This document shows positions 7,441 to 15,454 of a DNA stretch of 43,865 nucleotides, piece after piece. Position numbers and translations under genes: made by a program. Origin of the DNA: Pelagibacteraceae bacterium AG-390-O04 (GTDB lineage: Bacteria > Pseudomonadota > Alphaproteobacteria > Pelagibacterales > Pelagibacteraceae); contig QCHE01000010.1 of assembly GCA_003278065.1 (NCBI GenBank), positions 1 to 43,865 on the forward strand. Direction: 5' to 3'. Each line of letters starts with the position of its first letter. Position 1 is the stretch's first letter. The notes under the pieces were generated by a model. It made no database searches. It saw nothing but the letters and a program-made list of their open reading frames with translations, and was not told the DNA's origin.

Positions 7441-8802
7441 TTAATTTGCAAACAATGTTTCTGGCAACCATAAAGCAATTCCCGGGAACCAATACATTAA
7501 AACCATCGCTAATATCACAATGGCTAAAAACGGCATTATACCTCTGAATATTTCCATTAATTCAACATTTCTAGACTGTACACCTTTTAGATAATAAGCT
7601 GACATTGCCATTGGTGGGGTTAAAAATGATGTTTGTAAATTTAAAGCAATCAACATTGCAAAAAAATATGGATTAACTCCAAAAAATTCTACCAGTGGTA
7701 AAAAAATTGGAACAAAAATAATTAATATTTCAGTCCATTCTAATGGCCATCCTAATAAGAAAATAATTATTTGAGTAATAACTAAAAACTGCCAAGGTTG
7801 AAGATCTAAAGATTTGAAGAAGTGTTCGAATACTTCATGACCACCTAAATACGAAAATACTGAAGCAAAGGTCCAAGAACCAATAAATAACCACATTATC
7901 ATAGCTGTTGTTTTTGCTGTTAAAAACACTGACTCTTTAAAATTTTTCCATTTTAATGTTTTATAAAAATAAGATAATACTAAGGCACCAAATGCTCCTA
8001 CTGCAGCAGCTTCTGCTGGTGTGGCTATACCTGCAAGTATTGTACCTAAAACTAAAATAATTAGAGAGAATAGAGGCAAGAATGAAACTAAAACTTCTTT
8101 CATAATTACTGCTGTAGGTGGTATCTCCTCAGCTGCTGGTTTAGGTGCAATTGAAGGATTTAGCCATGCTCTAAAAACTGCATAACCTATATAAAGTCCT
8201 GCCAGCATTAAACCAGGAAATATTGCTGCTGCAAATAATCTTAATGGTGACAACTGTGCAATCACTGAATAGACAATTAACATGATACTAGGTGGAATCA
8301 AAATTCCCAAACATCCTCCAGCACAAATAATTCCAGAAGCAAATTTTTTATCATAGCCTGCTTTTACCATTGCTGGCCAAGCTAAAAGCCCCATAAGAGT
8401 GACAACAGCACCAATAATTCCTGTAGCTGTAGAAAATAGTGTACAAGTTATTAATGCTGCAACAGCCATAGAGGCTGGAAGTTTGTGTGATGCTAATCTT
8501 ATAGCAAAAAATAATTTAGCAACTATTCCTGCTCTTTCTACTAAGTAACCCATGAACAAGAAGAGTGGTACGGCGGTTAAGACGTTATTATCCATTACTG
8601 TATATGTATTTTGAACAAAGAGTTGGAATATCCTGTTGTCAAACAAGTGTTCCATTTTTGTGGGATCAAAGTAAGCATAGTAGCCAAAACCTAAACCCAT
8701 TGCCATTAATGTGAATGCAATCGGGAAGCCTAATAAGACTGCAAACAAAAATATTCCCATCATTAAAATTGCAACTTCAGGATTTGTAAGACTAAATAAC
8801 AT
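7441..8802 (-). CDS. dctM: TRAP transporter large permease subunit (DctM family)
   Basis: A 453-residue polytopic protein with about 12 membrane helices and DctM hallmarks: VPLFLFMGYLVERAG, GAVVTLMGLLAWPAM, AGGCLGILIPPSIMLIVYSV, and TPAEAAAVGAFGALVLSY. DctM carries the Na+-coupled translocation pathway of tripartite ATP-independent periplasmic (TRAP) systems. The start overlaps the end of the small-subunit gene by 11 bases, so the two membrane subunits are translationally coupled. The length matches the large-subunit class associated with DctP/TakP-type binding proteins. Confidence 0.95.
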   Translation of the reverse strand: MLFSLTNPEVAILMMGIFLFAVLLGFPIAFTLMAMGLGFGYYAYFDPTKMEHLFDNRIFQLFVQNTYTVMDNNVLTAVPLFLFMGYLVERAGIVAKLFFAIRLASHKLPASMAVAALITCTLFSTATGIIGAVVTLMGLLAWPAMVKAGYDKKFASGIICAGGCLGILIPPSIMLIVYSVIAQLSPLRLFAAAIFPGLMLAGLYIGYAVFRAWLNPSIAPKPAAEEIPPTAVIMKEVLVSFLPLFSLIILVLGTILAGIATPAEAAAVGAFGALVLSYFYKTLKWKNFKESVFLTAKTTAMIMWLFIGSWTFASVFSYLGGHEVFEHFFKSLDLQPWQFLVITQIIIFLLGWPLEWTEILIIFVPIFLPLVEFFGVNPYFFAMLIALNLQTSFLTPPMAMSAYYLKGVQSRNVELMEIFRGIMPFLAIVILAMVLMYWFPGIALWLPETLFAN

Positions 8803-9382
8803 CGTCAGTATTACCTTTCTGAGCAGTTCTCATTAATAATTTTTCTGTTTCTTCGGCATCTGCAGAGTCTCTTTCTGGCCAATTACCTGTTTGTATACAA
8901 ATAATACATCTAAAAACCTCACTGACACCTTGAATAGTTAAAAGTGTACCTGATAAAGGTATTAATGATTTTGCCATATAAATTTGGATTTGTGCCGGGC
9001 TATTCCAACTTGTTTCTTTTATCTTCCAAGCTAATGCGGCATACTCATAACCATAAAAGGCAAGAGCAATAACTCCAGGAAAAAAGAATATAAAGTATAA
9101 AACTAAGTCAATGTATGCCTGAGTTTTTTGTGAAAATAATCGATAAATTACATCACCTCTAACATGCGCTTCTGTAGAAAGTGTATAAGCTCCAGCCATC
9201 ATAAATATAGCTCCGTACATTTGAAGACTGAAGTCAAAATTCCATAAAGTGGGTGCATTCAAAGCATATGCCATAAAAACTTCATAACAAGTTCCTCCCA
9301 TTAAGATAACTATACACCAAGAAAATGCCTTTCCCATTGAGATGCTTAATCTGTCTGCAAATTTAATAAATGATCTCATCAT
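8792..9382 (-). CDS. dctQ: TRAP transporter small permease subunit (DctQ family)
   Basis: A 196-residue protein with four predicted membrane helices. It starts MMRSFIKFADRLSISMGKAF and contains MAGAYTLSTEAHVRGDVIYR, the typical DctQ segment with a charged loop, then LVLYFIFFFPGVIALAFYGY and a C-terminal helix ending SGTLLTIQGVSEVFRCI. DctQ is an essential membrane partner of DctM. It follows the binding-protein gene after an 85-base spacer carrying a GC-rich hairpin and overlaps dctM by 11 bases. ATG codons at 9382 and 9379 are both possible starts. Confidence 0.93.
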   Translation of the reverse strand: MMRSFIKFADRLSISMGKAFSWCIVILMGGTCYEVFMAYALNAPTLWNFDFSLQMYGAIFMMAGAYTLSTEAHVRGDVIYRLFSQKTQAYIDLVLYFIFFFPGVIALAFYGYEYAALAWKIKETSWNSPAQIQIYMAKSLIPLSGTLLTIQGVSEVFRCIICIQTGNWPERDSADAEETEKLLMRTAQKGNTDDVI

Positions 9383-9425
9383 AAGTAAAGACTTTTATTG
9401 AATTGTCTTGAATTAATCAAATAAA

Positions 9426-9445
9426 AAGGGGGCCGAGGCCCCCTT
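9426..9445 (-). terminator. GC-rich intercistronic hairpin after dctP (terminator or mRNA stabiliser)
   Basis: On the minus strand the run AAGGGGGCCTCGGCCCCCTT forms an 8-bp stem with a CTCG loop, followed directly by a T-rich tract (TTTATTT). It is one of the most GC-rich elements of the window and sits between the dctP stop (9468) and the dctQ start (9382). It has the form of an intrinsic terminator. Read-through or partial termination would give more binding-protein mRNA than permease mRNA. Confidence 0.8.
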
Positions 9446-9467
9446 AATAAAATTTGTAAAAAGTTAA

Positions 9468-10622
9468 TTAAATCTTAACTTTTCCTATTGGACCAAACTC
9501 ATTTTCATATGCAAGTTTGTAATTAGGCTGATTCATCAGCAAGTATTTCATTACTCTCTTCGCATACGATTTCTGAGAATCAACGATTTTCTTAAAGAAA
9601 GGATCTTTCTTATTGAAATCACCGATTACCTTGTCCCAACCTTTTAATTGTTGAGCTAAGATTTCATCAGAAGTTTGATAAACATTTACTTTATGCTCAT
9701 TCATTAACTTAGCTAAGTCAGCTGAGTATCTTACTAAAGCTTTAAAGTAGTTATCACTGTTAGCAGCATAAGCAGCATTCTTTAGAATTGCTTGATGCGC
9801 AGGTGATAAGCTATTATATGTTTTTTTATTAATTGGTATTTCAAACATCTCTTGTGATTGGTGGAAGCTTCCTAAGTGATAATGCTTAGAAACATCTTGC
9901 ATACCAAATTGAGAGTCTGAAGTAGGGTTGTTAAACTCAGCAGCTTCAATCAAACCAGTTTTCATAGCTGGCTGAATTTCACCACCTGGTAATTGTCTAA
10001 CTACCATTCCCATTGCAGTTAAAACGTTAGTCGCAAGACCTACTGTTCTGTACTTCATACCTTTAACATCAGATACTTTAGTTACGTTCTTTTTGAACCA
10101 ACCAAAAGGCTGAGCTGGCATAGGCATATGGAAAAAACCAATATAATCAAAACCTACTTTTGCAAGCGTTTCATCATATAATTTTCTTCCTCCACCATAC
10201 TCCATCCATCCCATAACTTCTTGAGATGACATACCATATGAAGGACCAGTACCAAATAATGATGCAGCAGGATTTTTACCATACCAATATGCTGTCACCC
10301 AGTGACCCATATCAACTACACCAGAACTAACTGCTTGTCCGATTTCTGAAGTCTTTACAACTGCTCCAACCGGTTGAAGATCAATCTGAAGAGAGCCTCC
10401 AGACATTTCTTTAACCATGTTGCAATAGTCACCAGCCATTTCAAAAAAGATGTTAGCTCCACTTGGCCATGCAGCTTGCATCTTTAAAGTTGTTGCTGCA
10501 TTAGCTTTCACATAAGGCATTGCAACAGCGGCTGCAGCTATAGCACCAGTCTTAGCAGCAGTCTTAAAGAACTTACGTCTTGAAGATGTTTTCACCTTCA
10601 ATGATTTATTTTCTTTAGTCAT
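9468..10622 (-). CDS. dctP: TRAP transporter substrate-binding protein (DctP/TakP type), Tat-exported
   Basis: A 384-residue periplasmic binding protein. Residues 14-19 are SRRKFF, a twin-arginine motif, followed by an Ala-rich hydrophobic stretch and probable cleavage near ANAA (40-43). The mature protein has the features of the mannitol/chloroaromatic and TakP branch of DctP proteins: VKGMKYRTVGLATNVLTAMG, QLPGGEIQPAMKTGLIEAAE, and GSFHQSQEMFEIPINKKTYN. Characterised relatives such as Rhodobacter TakP bind 2-oxo acids. The adjoining 2-hydroxyacid genes make a 2-oxo or 2-hydroxy acid ligand plausible here, but it is unproven. Codons ending in C or G (AAC, ATC, GAC, AAG) are more frequent than in neighbours, and a rare good RBS precedes the gene; both suggest high expression. 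Confidence 0.94.
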   Translation of the reverse strand: MTKENKSLKVKTSSRRKFFKTAAKTGAIAAAAVAMPYVKANAATTLKMQAAWPSGANIFFEMAGDYCNMVKEMSGGSLQIDLQPVGAVVKTSEIGQAVSSGVVDMGHWVTAYWYGKNPAASLFGTGPSYGMSSQEVMGWMEYGGGRKLYDETLAKVGFDYIGFFHMPMPAQPFGWFKKNVTKVSDVKGMKYRTVGLATNVLTAMGMVVRQLPGGEIQPAMKTGLIEAAEFNNPTSDSQFGMQDVSKHYHLGSFHQSQEMFEIPINKKTYNSLSPAHQAILKNAAYAANSDNYFKALVRYSADLAKLMNEHKVNVYQTSDEILAQQLKGWDKVIGDFNKKDPFFKKIVDSQKSYAKRVMKYLLMNQPNYKLAYENEFGPIGKVKI

Positions 10623-10624
10623 TA

Positions 10625-10633
10625 TTACTCCTA
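10625..10633 (-). promoter_or_regulatory. Strong Shine-Dalgarno site for dctP
   Basis: The minus strand reads TAGGAG, then TAATA and the ATG at 10622, an almost ideal anti-SD match at good spacing. Most genes in this window lack any such match. The rest of the 118-base spacer (10634-10740) holds AT-rich sequence that probably contains the dctP promoter; I could not assign -10 and -35 boxes with confidence. Confidence 0.6.
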
Positions 10634-10740
10634 TTAAAGTTAATTAACTCTATTAATTTAAGCACAGAATCAAATTAGAGTCTTTCTAAAAAAAGGCGTA
10701 GATGTCGCAGAAATTAAGTATTTTACAATCCTGAGTAGAA

Positions 10741-11694
10741 TTAATTAACTTTATTTTTGCAATTTCCAGTCTTAAGAAATTCATTAATATTATCTATAGC
10801 CAAGTTAGCCATAGCAATTCTTGTATCTTTAGTTGCGCTTCCTAAATGTGGTAAAATAAAAGCTGATTTAATTTTAAAATATCCAGGATTTAAATTTGGC
10901 TCGTTTTTATAAACATCTAAACCGACTGCGTAAATCTTTCGTCTATTTAATGCATCTATCAAAGCTTCATCATCAACAATATCGCCCCTTGCAACATTGG
11001 TAATAACTGCTCCCTTAGGAAAAAATTCGACTGTTTCTTTATTAATCATATTTTCTGTTTCTTTTGTAGCTGGACAACAAATAGATAAAACATCAGAAAC
11101 CGAAAAAAGACTTTTTATATCTTTATGATAAACAGCCCCGAGCTCTTTCTCATCACTTAATTTTGACCGATTATGATAGTGAATTATCATTCCAAGTGAC
11201 CTTGCTATTTTTGCAATTTTTTGACCTATTCTTCCCATTCCTAATATTCCCAATCTTGTTCCTGTTAATTGTTTTCCAATTAAATAATCTGCTGACCATT
11301 TCCAACCACCTTCTCTAGCAGACTCAATTCCTTCAGCTGCTCTTCTACAAGCACCTAAAATTAATAATATTCCAATTTCAGCTGTTGCATCTGATAAAAC
11401 TTCGGGAGTATTTGTTACAGCAATACCTCTTTTTTTTGCAGCTTCTAAATCAATATTTCCAAACCCTACTGCAAAATTTGAAATTATTTTGATAGTATCT
11501 GGAAGATTATTGATAGTCTCTTGATCCATTTTATCTGTAAGTGATGTTAAAATTCCATCACAACCTTTGGACATTTGAATTACTTTTGACTGTGAATATA
11601 ATTCATCATTTGTATTAAAAATTGGGTCAAAAGTTTTTGTTGCTTTATCTTCACTTTCTTTAATTAATTTTCTAGTAATTAAAATTTTTTTCAT
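10741..11694 (-). CDS. D-isomer-specific 2-hydroxyacid dehydrogenase (NAD(P)-dependent)
   Basis: A 317-residue protein of the glyoxylate/hydroxypyruvate reductase type. The Rossmann motif GILGMGRIGQKIAKIARSLG is followed by NVARGDIVDDEALIDAL, carrying the catalytic Arg, and the acid/His pair appears in YKNEPNLNPGYF and FILPHLGSATKDTR. The N-terminal half has FAVGFGNIDLEAAKKRGIAV, typical of the family. It reversibly reduces a 2-oxo acid such as glyoxylate, hydroxypyruvate or a longer 2-oxo acid to the D-hydroxy acid. It follows the GlcD-like gene by 16 bases and precedes dctP. Confidence 0.93.
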   Translation of the reverse strand: MKKILITRKLIKESEDKATKTFDPIFNTNDELYSQSKVIQMSKGCDGILTSLTDKMDQETINNLPDTIKIISNFAVGFGNIDLEAAKKRGIAVTNTPEVLSDATAEIGILLILGACRRAAEGIESAREGGWKWSADYLIGKQLTGTRLGILGMGRIGQKIAKIARSLGMIIHYHNRSKLSDEKELGAVYHKDIKSLFSVSDVLSICCPATKETENMINKETVEFFPKGAVITNVARGDIVDDEALIDALNRRKIYAVGLDVYKNEPNLNPGYFKIKSAFILPHLGSATKDTRIAMANLAIDNINEFLKTGNCKNKVN

Positions 11695-11710
11695 AAAATA
11701 TTTTATTTAA

Positions 11711-13084
11711 TTAGTTAAGATCGAATATCTTACCGGGGTTCATTATGTTGTTTGGATCCAAAGTTCTTTTAATTGATTTCATTACTGGAATATTGTCTGG
11801 GTGTTGTTCTAGTAAATATTCTTTTTTGTGAAGTCCTACACCATGTTCACCTGTAATAGTCCCATTAAGTTCTAATGCTTTTCTTATTAATGTATCATTA
11901 AAAGCTCTTATTTGTTTGTACATTTCTTTTTTTGCAGGATCGTAGGGTAAAACTACATGAAAATTACCATCACCCATATGACCTACCATTGGAGCTCTAA
12001 CTCCAAATTTTTCTGCTTGTTCCTCTGCAAATTTTACGCACTCTGTGATCCTTGAGATAGGAACACATACATCAGTTGAATAAACTCTACCATTATTTAT
12101 TAAAGCCTTAACAGAATAATATACATCCCACCTTGCCCTCCAAATTTTATTCCTTTCCTCTAAATCTTTAGCCCATTTAAATGAACTACCATTGTTATCT
12201 TTTGATATTTCCTCTACAATTTTAATATTTTCATTATTAGAAGTTTCAGATCCATGGAATTCAAAAAATAAAGTTGGTACTGCCTGAATATCTTTTAGTT
12301 TAGAATAGTTTATACTAATCCCCATTTGATCTTTATTAAGCATTTCAATTCTTGCTATTGGAACACCATATTGAATAACTTGTTGAGCCGTCATAACAGC
12401 GTCCTCTAAGGAAGGAAAATGGCAAACAGCGCTCATTATGCTTTCTGGTATTGGGGATAACCTTAAATGAACTTCAGTGATAATTCCTAAAGTTCCCTCT
12501 GATCCAATAAATAGATTTGTTAAATTATAGCCTGCAGACGTTTTTTTAGTTCTACCACCAGTTTTTATAATATCACCGTTAGGCAAAACTACCGTAAGAC
12601 CTGAAATAACCGTTTTCATGGTCCCATATTTTACAGCCATTGTACCTGAAGCAGAAGTCGAGGCCATACCACCTAGGGCAGCATTTGCTCCTGGATCAAT
12701 TGGAAAAAAAACTCCGTCTTCTCTTAAGTACTCATTCAATTGTTCTTTCGTGACACAAGCTTGAACTCTGCAATCAAAATCCTCAACATTAACACTTAAG
12801 ATTTTATTCATCTTTTCTAAACAAATAGTTATACCATTCTCATTACCTACAACATTTCCTTCCAAAGAAGTTCCTGTTCCAAATGGAACAACAGGTATTT
12901 TATTTTCATTACATAATTTTAATATTTTTGAAACCTCCTCATTGGTTTCTGGAAAAACTACTGCCTGAGATAATATTGGATCATAAGTATCCTCCCCTCT
13001 AGCATAATTGGCTCTAGCAGACTCAGAGGTTGAAAACCTACCATTAAGCATTTTCTTCAACTCTTCTTGAACTTGTTCATTCAT
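11711..13084 (-). CDS. FAD-linked 2-hydroxyacid dehydrogenase (GlcD / D-lactate dehydrogenase type)
   Basis: A 457-residue flavoprotein of the VAO/GlcD family. The FAD-binding PP loop PFGTGTSLEGNVVG starts at residue 67; NLFIGSEGTLGIITEVHLRL near 190 is also FAD-domain sequence. The metal-binding His motif HMGDGNFH lies at 369-376, with GEHGVG at 412 and the C-terminal LDPNNIMNPGKIFDLN. Members oxidise glycolate, D-lactate or D-2-hydroxyglutarate and pass electrons to cytochrome c, quinone or an ETF. No GlcE or GlcF gene is next to it, and the length fits the stand-alone D-lactate dehydrogenase (cytochrome) class better than three-subunit glycolate oxidase. It lies inside the hydroxyacid operon, 39 bases after the aminotransferase. 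Confidence 0.92.
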   Translation of the reverse strand: MNEQVQEELKKMLNGRFSTSESARANYARGEDTYDPILSQAVVFPETNEEVSKILKLCNENKIPVVPFGTGTSLEGNVVGNENGITICLEKMNKILSVNVEDFDCRVQACVTKEQLNEYLREDGVFFPIDPGANAALGGMASTSASGTMAVKYGTMKTVISGLTVVLPNGDIIKTGGRTKKTSAGYNLTNLFIGSEGTLGIITEVHLRLSPIPESIMSAVCHFPSLEDAVMTAQQVIQYGVPIARIEMLNKDQMGISINYSKLKDIQAVPTLFFEFHGSETSNNENIKIVEEISKDNNGSSFKWAKDLEERNKIWRARWDVYYSVKALINNGRVYSTDVCVPISRITECVKFAEEQAEKFGVRAPMVGHMGDGNFHVVLPYDPAKKEMYKQIRAFNDTLIRKALELNGTITGEHGVGLHKKEYLLEQHPDNIPVMKSIKRTLDPNNIMNPGKIFDLN

Positions 13085-13123
13085 ATTTTAGGATATTATT
13101 AAAGAATTAGAAAAAAATACATC

Positions 13124-14290
13124 TTATTTAGTGAGCATTTTCTTTATATTTTCTAGTGCTTGAGAAATATTATCCCTGGAAGCTGCAAAACTAAATCTAA
13201 CGTAATTTTGGCAAGTTTCACCAAAAGCTGAACCTGGTACAATTGCTACTCCAGCTTCATGCATCGCTTTCCTTGCAAATTCTGCACCATTCATTCCAGT
13301 CCCAATTACTTTTGGAAAAGCATAAAAAGCTCCTCCAGGTAAACTACATTCTATCCCGGGTAAATCATTTAAACCTTTATGAATTAAATCTCTTCTTTGA
13401 GTAAATTTTTCCATCATTTCATTAATTGAATCATCTGGTCCATCTAGTGCTGCTATACCAGCAAATTGAGCTGCAGCATTAACACAAGAAACACTATTAA
13501 TTAATAATTTATTTACATGTTCGATTAAATGTTGTGGCCAAAAACTCCAACCAAGTCTCCATCCTGTCATTGAATAAGCTTTGCTCCACCCCTCTAATAC
13601 TATTAATCTTTCTCTCAATTCTGGATAATGGAAAAATGAAGGCATTTCTTTGCCATCAAAAATTTGTCTACTATAAATTTCGTCACTTAATATTGTAACA
13701 TGAGGATATTTTTTCAGACCATCAGCTAAAAAATCTATATCTTTTTTTTCAACAAAGCTTCCTGTTGGATTGTTCGGGTTAATTAAAATTAGTAATCGAG
13801 TCTTATCTGTAATTAAAGATAAAACTTTATCAGGATTGAATTTTAGATCTTTATCTTCTGTTAAATCATAAGGAACAGATTTTGAACCTGTATAATTAAT
13901 CATCGATTCATAAATTGGGAAAGCTGGTGTAGGATGTATAATTTCCGCCCCAGGTTCACCAAAACATTGTATGGCATAATGCATTGTTGGCTTTCCACCA
14001 GGCATAATAAGAATTCTTTCAGAGTCAACATCAACACTGTAACGTTTTTTAATCCACCTAGTTACGGCTTGACGGCATTCAGGAATACCATTTGACATAA
14101 CATATCCATGATGTCCGTCATCTAGTGCTTTTTTAGCTGCTTCAACGACATGTTTTGGAGTTTTAAAATCTGGTTGTCCCAATCCCAAGTGTATCATGGG
14201 TTTTCCTTGGGCTTCCAATTTTTTTGCTTCCGCAAGAACAGTGAAAGCTGATTCAGTGCCTAATCTTTCTAAACTTTTAGCTAGTTTCAT
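13124..14290 (-). CDS. Class I/II pyridoxal-phosphate aminotransferase
   Basis: A 388-residue fold-type I aminotransferase. The N-terminus has IHLGLGQPDFKTPKHVVEAA; NPNNPTGSFVEKKDID supplies the phosphate- and pyridine-site Asn, SDEIYSRQIF the Asp and Tyr, and GWSKAYSMTGWRLGW holds the PLP lysine (Lys237). The FSFAASRDNI segment carries the C-terminal Arg that binds the substrate carboxylate. This is the aspartate aminotransferase Igamma-like group, with broad amino and oxo acid range. Between the GlcD-like and LldD-like genes it could aminate the 2-oxo acids they produce. Confidence 0.9.
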   Translation of the reverse strand: MKLAKSLERLGTESAFTVLAEAKKLEAQGKPMIHLGLGQPDFKTPKHVVEAAKKALDDGHHGYVMSNGIPECRQAVTRWIKKRYSVDVDSERILIMPGGKPTMHYAIQCFGEPGAEIIHPTPAFPIYESMINYTGSKSVPYDLTEDKDLKFNPDKVLSLITDKTRLLILINPNNPTGSFVEKKDIDFLADGLKKYPHVTILSDEIYSRQIFDGKEMPSFFHYPELRERLIVLEGWSKAYSMTGWRLGWSFWPQHLIEHVNKLLINSVSCVNAAAQFAGIAALDGPDDSINEMMEKFTQRRDLIHKGLNDLPGIECSLPGGAFYAFPKVIGTGMNGAEFARKAMHEAGVAIVPGSAFGETCQNYVRFSFAASRDNISQALENIKKMLTK

Positions 14291-14302
14291 ATTTTTTCCC
14301 CC

Positions 14303-15454
14303 CTATTTTCTATAAATTAACTTCGAATTGTTCAACTCTTTTAAATTTTTGCAGCCCATTAAAACCATATTTCTCTTAATCTCATCGTGCATATTTTGTA
14401 GTAAATGCTCAACACCTTTTTGACCACCTGCGGCTAAAGAGAACAAAAACATTTTTCCAAAACTACAAGCTTTCGCACCTGCAGCTATGGCTTTTAGTAC
14501 ATGCGTTCCTCTTCTTACGCCTCCGTCAAGAATAATTTCAAGCTTGTCTCCCACAGCATCAGAGATTGCTTTAACTTGATCAAATGGTGATCTAGATCCA
14601 TCAAGTTGACGACCCCCATGATTTGATATCATGATAGCAGTACAGCCTATATCAATTGCTTTTTTAGCATCCTCCACTGACATCACACCTTTTAGTGCAA
14701 AAGGTCCATTCCATTTTTTTGCACAATATTCTGCATCTTTCCAGCCCATTGCAGGATCATATTGTTCGTTAATATATTCAATTACTGACTTTGCAATGTT
14801 TGTTCCTTTATCAGTTTTTTTTTTAACATTTGATAGCTCAAACCTTTTACCTGTTAAATAATTAAAAACCCACCCCGGTCGCATTGCAAAACTCATTAAA
14901 CTTTGAAGAGTTAACTTTGGTGGAGTTGTAAATCCTGTTCTATGATCTTTTTCTCTATTTCCTGCAACTAAAGTATCCACAGTTAAACACATAGCATCAA
15001 AACCTGATCTCCTAGATCTCTCAATCAAATCGTCTGATATTGATCTATCTTTATGAACATAAAGTTGAAATAATTTTGGTCCACTAGAAATATTTGAAAC
15101 TTCTTCAATTGTGTTATTACCCATAGATGACATGCTATAAAATGTATTAAATTTTTCAGCAGCTCGTGCTGAGGCTCTATCTCCATCTGGATGGTATAAT
15201 CTTTGCATTGCTGCTGGAGAAAGAAAAATTGGCATGTCAATTTTTCTTCCAAATAAGGTAGTAGATAGATCAGGTTTACCAACACTGGCCAAGATATTTG
15301 GAACTAAATCACATTCATTAAATGAATCGGTATTTCTTCTCAAAGTTGATTCATCATCGGATCCACCATCAATGTAATGAAAAATTGGTGAAGGTAATTT
15401 TTTTTTAGCAAGTTTTCTAAAGTCTTCAAAGTTGTGACAATTTTTTAAACTCAT
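14303..15454 (-). CDS. FMN-dependent 2-hydroxyacid dehydrogenase, paralog 1 (LldD family)
   Basis: A 383-residue (beta/alpha)8 flavoenzyme of the L-lactate dehydrogenase / glycolate oxidase family. The catalytic set is intact: Tyr27 in FHYIDG, Tyr132 in FQLYVHKDR, Asp160 in LTVDT, Lys255 in FALKG, and His279 and Arg282 in SNHGGRQLDGS. Such enzymes oxidise L-2-hydroxy acids to 2-oxo acids. It aligns without gaps to the next gene upstream; by manual count about 57% of residues are identical, which shows an old tandem duplication. The start overlaps the paralog's stop as TAATG. The exact substrate cannot be read from sequence. Confidence 0.93.
   Translation of the reverse strand: MSLKNCHNFEDFRKLAKKKLPSPIFHYIDGGSDDESTLRRNTDSFNECDLVPNILASVGKPDLSTTLFGRKIDMPIFLSPAAMQRLYHPDGDRASARAAEKFNTFYSMSSMGNNTIEEVSNISSGPKLFQLYVHKDRSISDDLIERSRRSGFDAMCLTVDTLVAGNREKDHRTGFTTPPKLTLQSLMSFAMRPGWVFNYLTGKRFELSNVKKKTDKGTNIAKSVIEYINEQYDPAMGWKDAEYCAKKWNGPFALKGVMSVEDAKKAIDIGCTAIMISNHGGRQLDGSRSPFDQVKAISDAVGDKLEIILDGGVRRGTHVLKAIAAGAKACSFGKMFLFSLAAGGQKGVEHLLQNMHDEIKRNMVLMGCKNLKELNNSKLIYRK

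Noticed and set aside
10680-10705. GCG ... CGC followed by T7 as a terminator of the D-2-hydroxyacid dehydrogenase gene
   Set aside because: The stem is only three base pairs and would not be stable.
15025-15285. 86-codon minus-strand ORF inside the first LldD paralog
   Set aside because: It is in another frame of a clearly conserved enzyme and has no family features.
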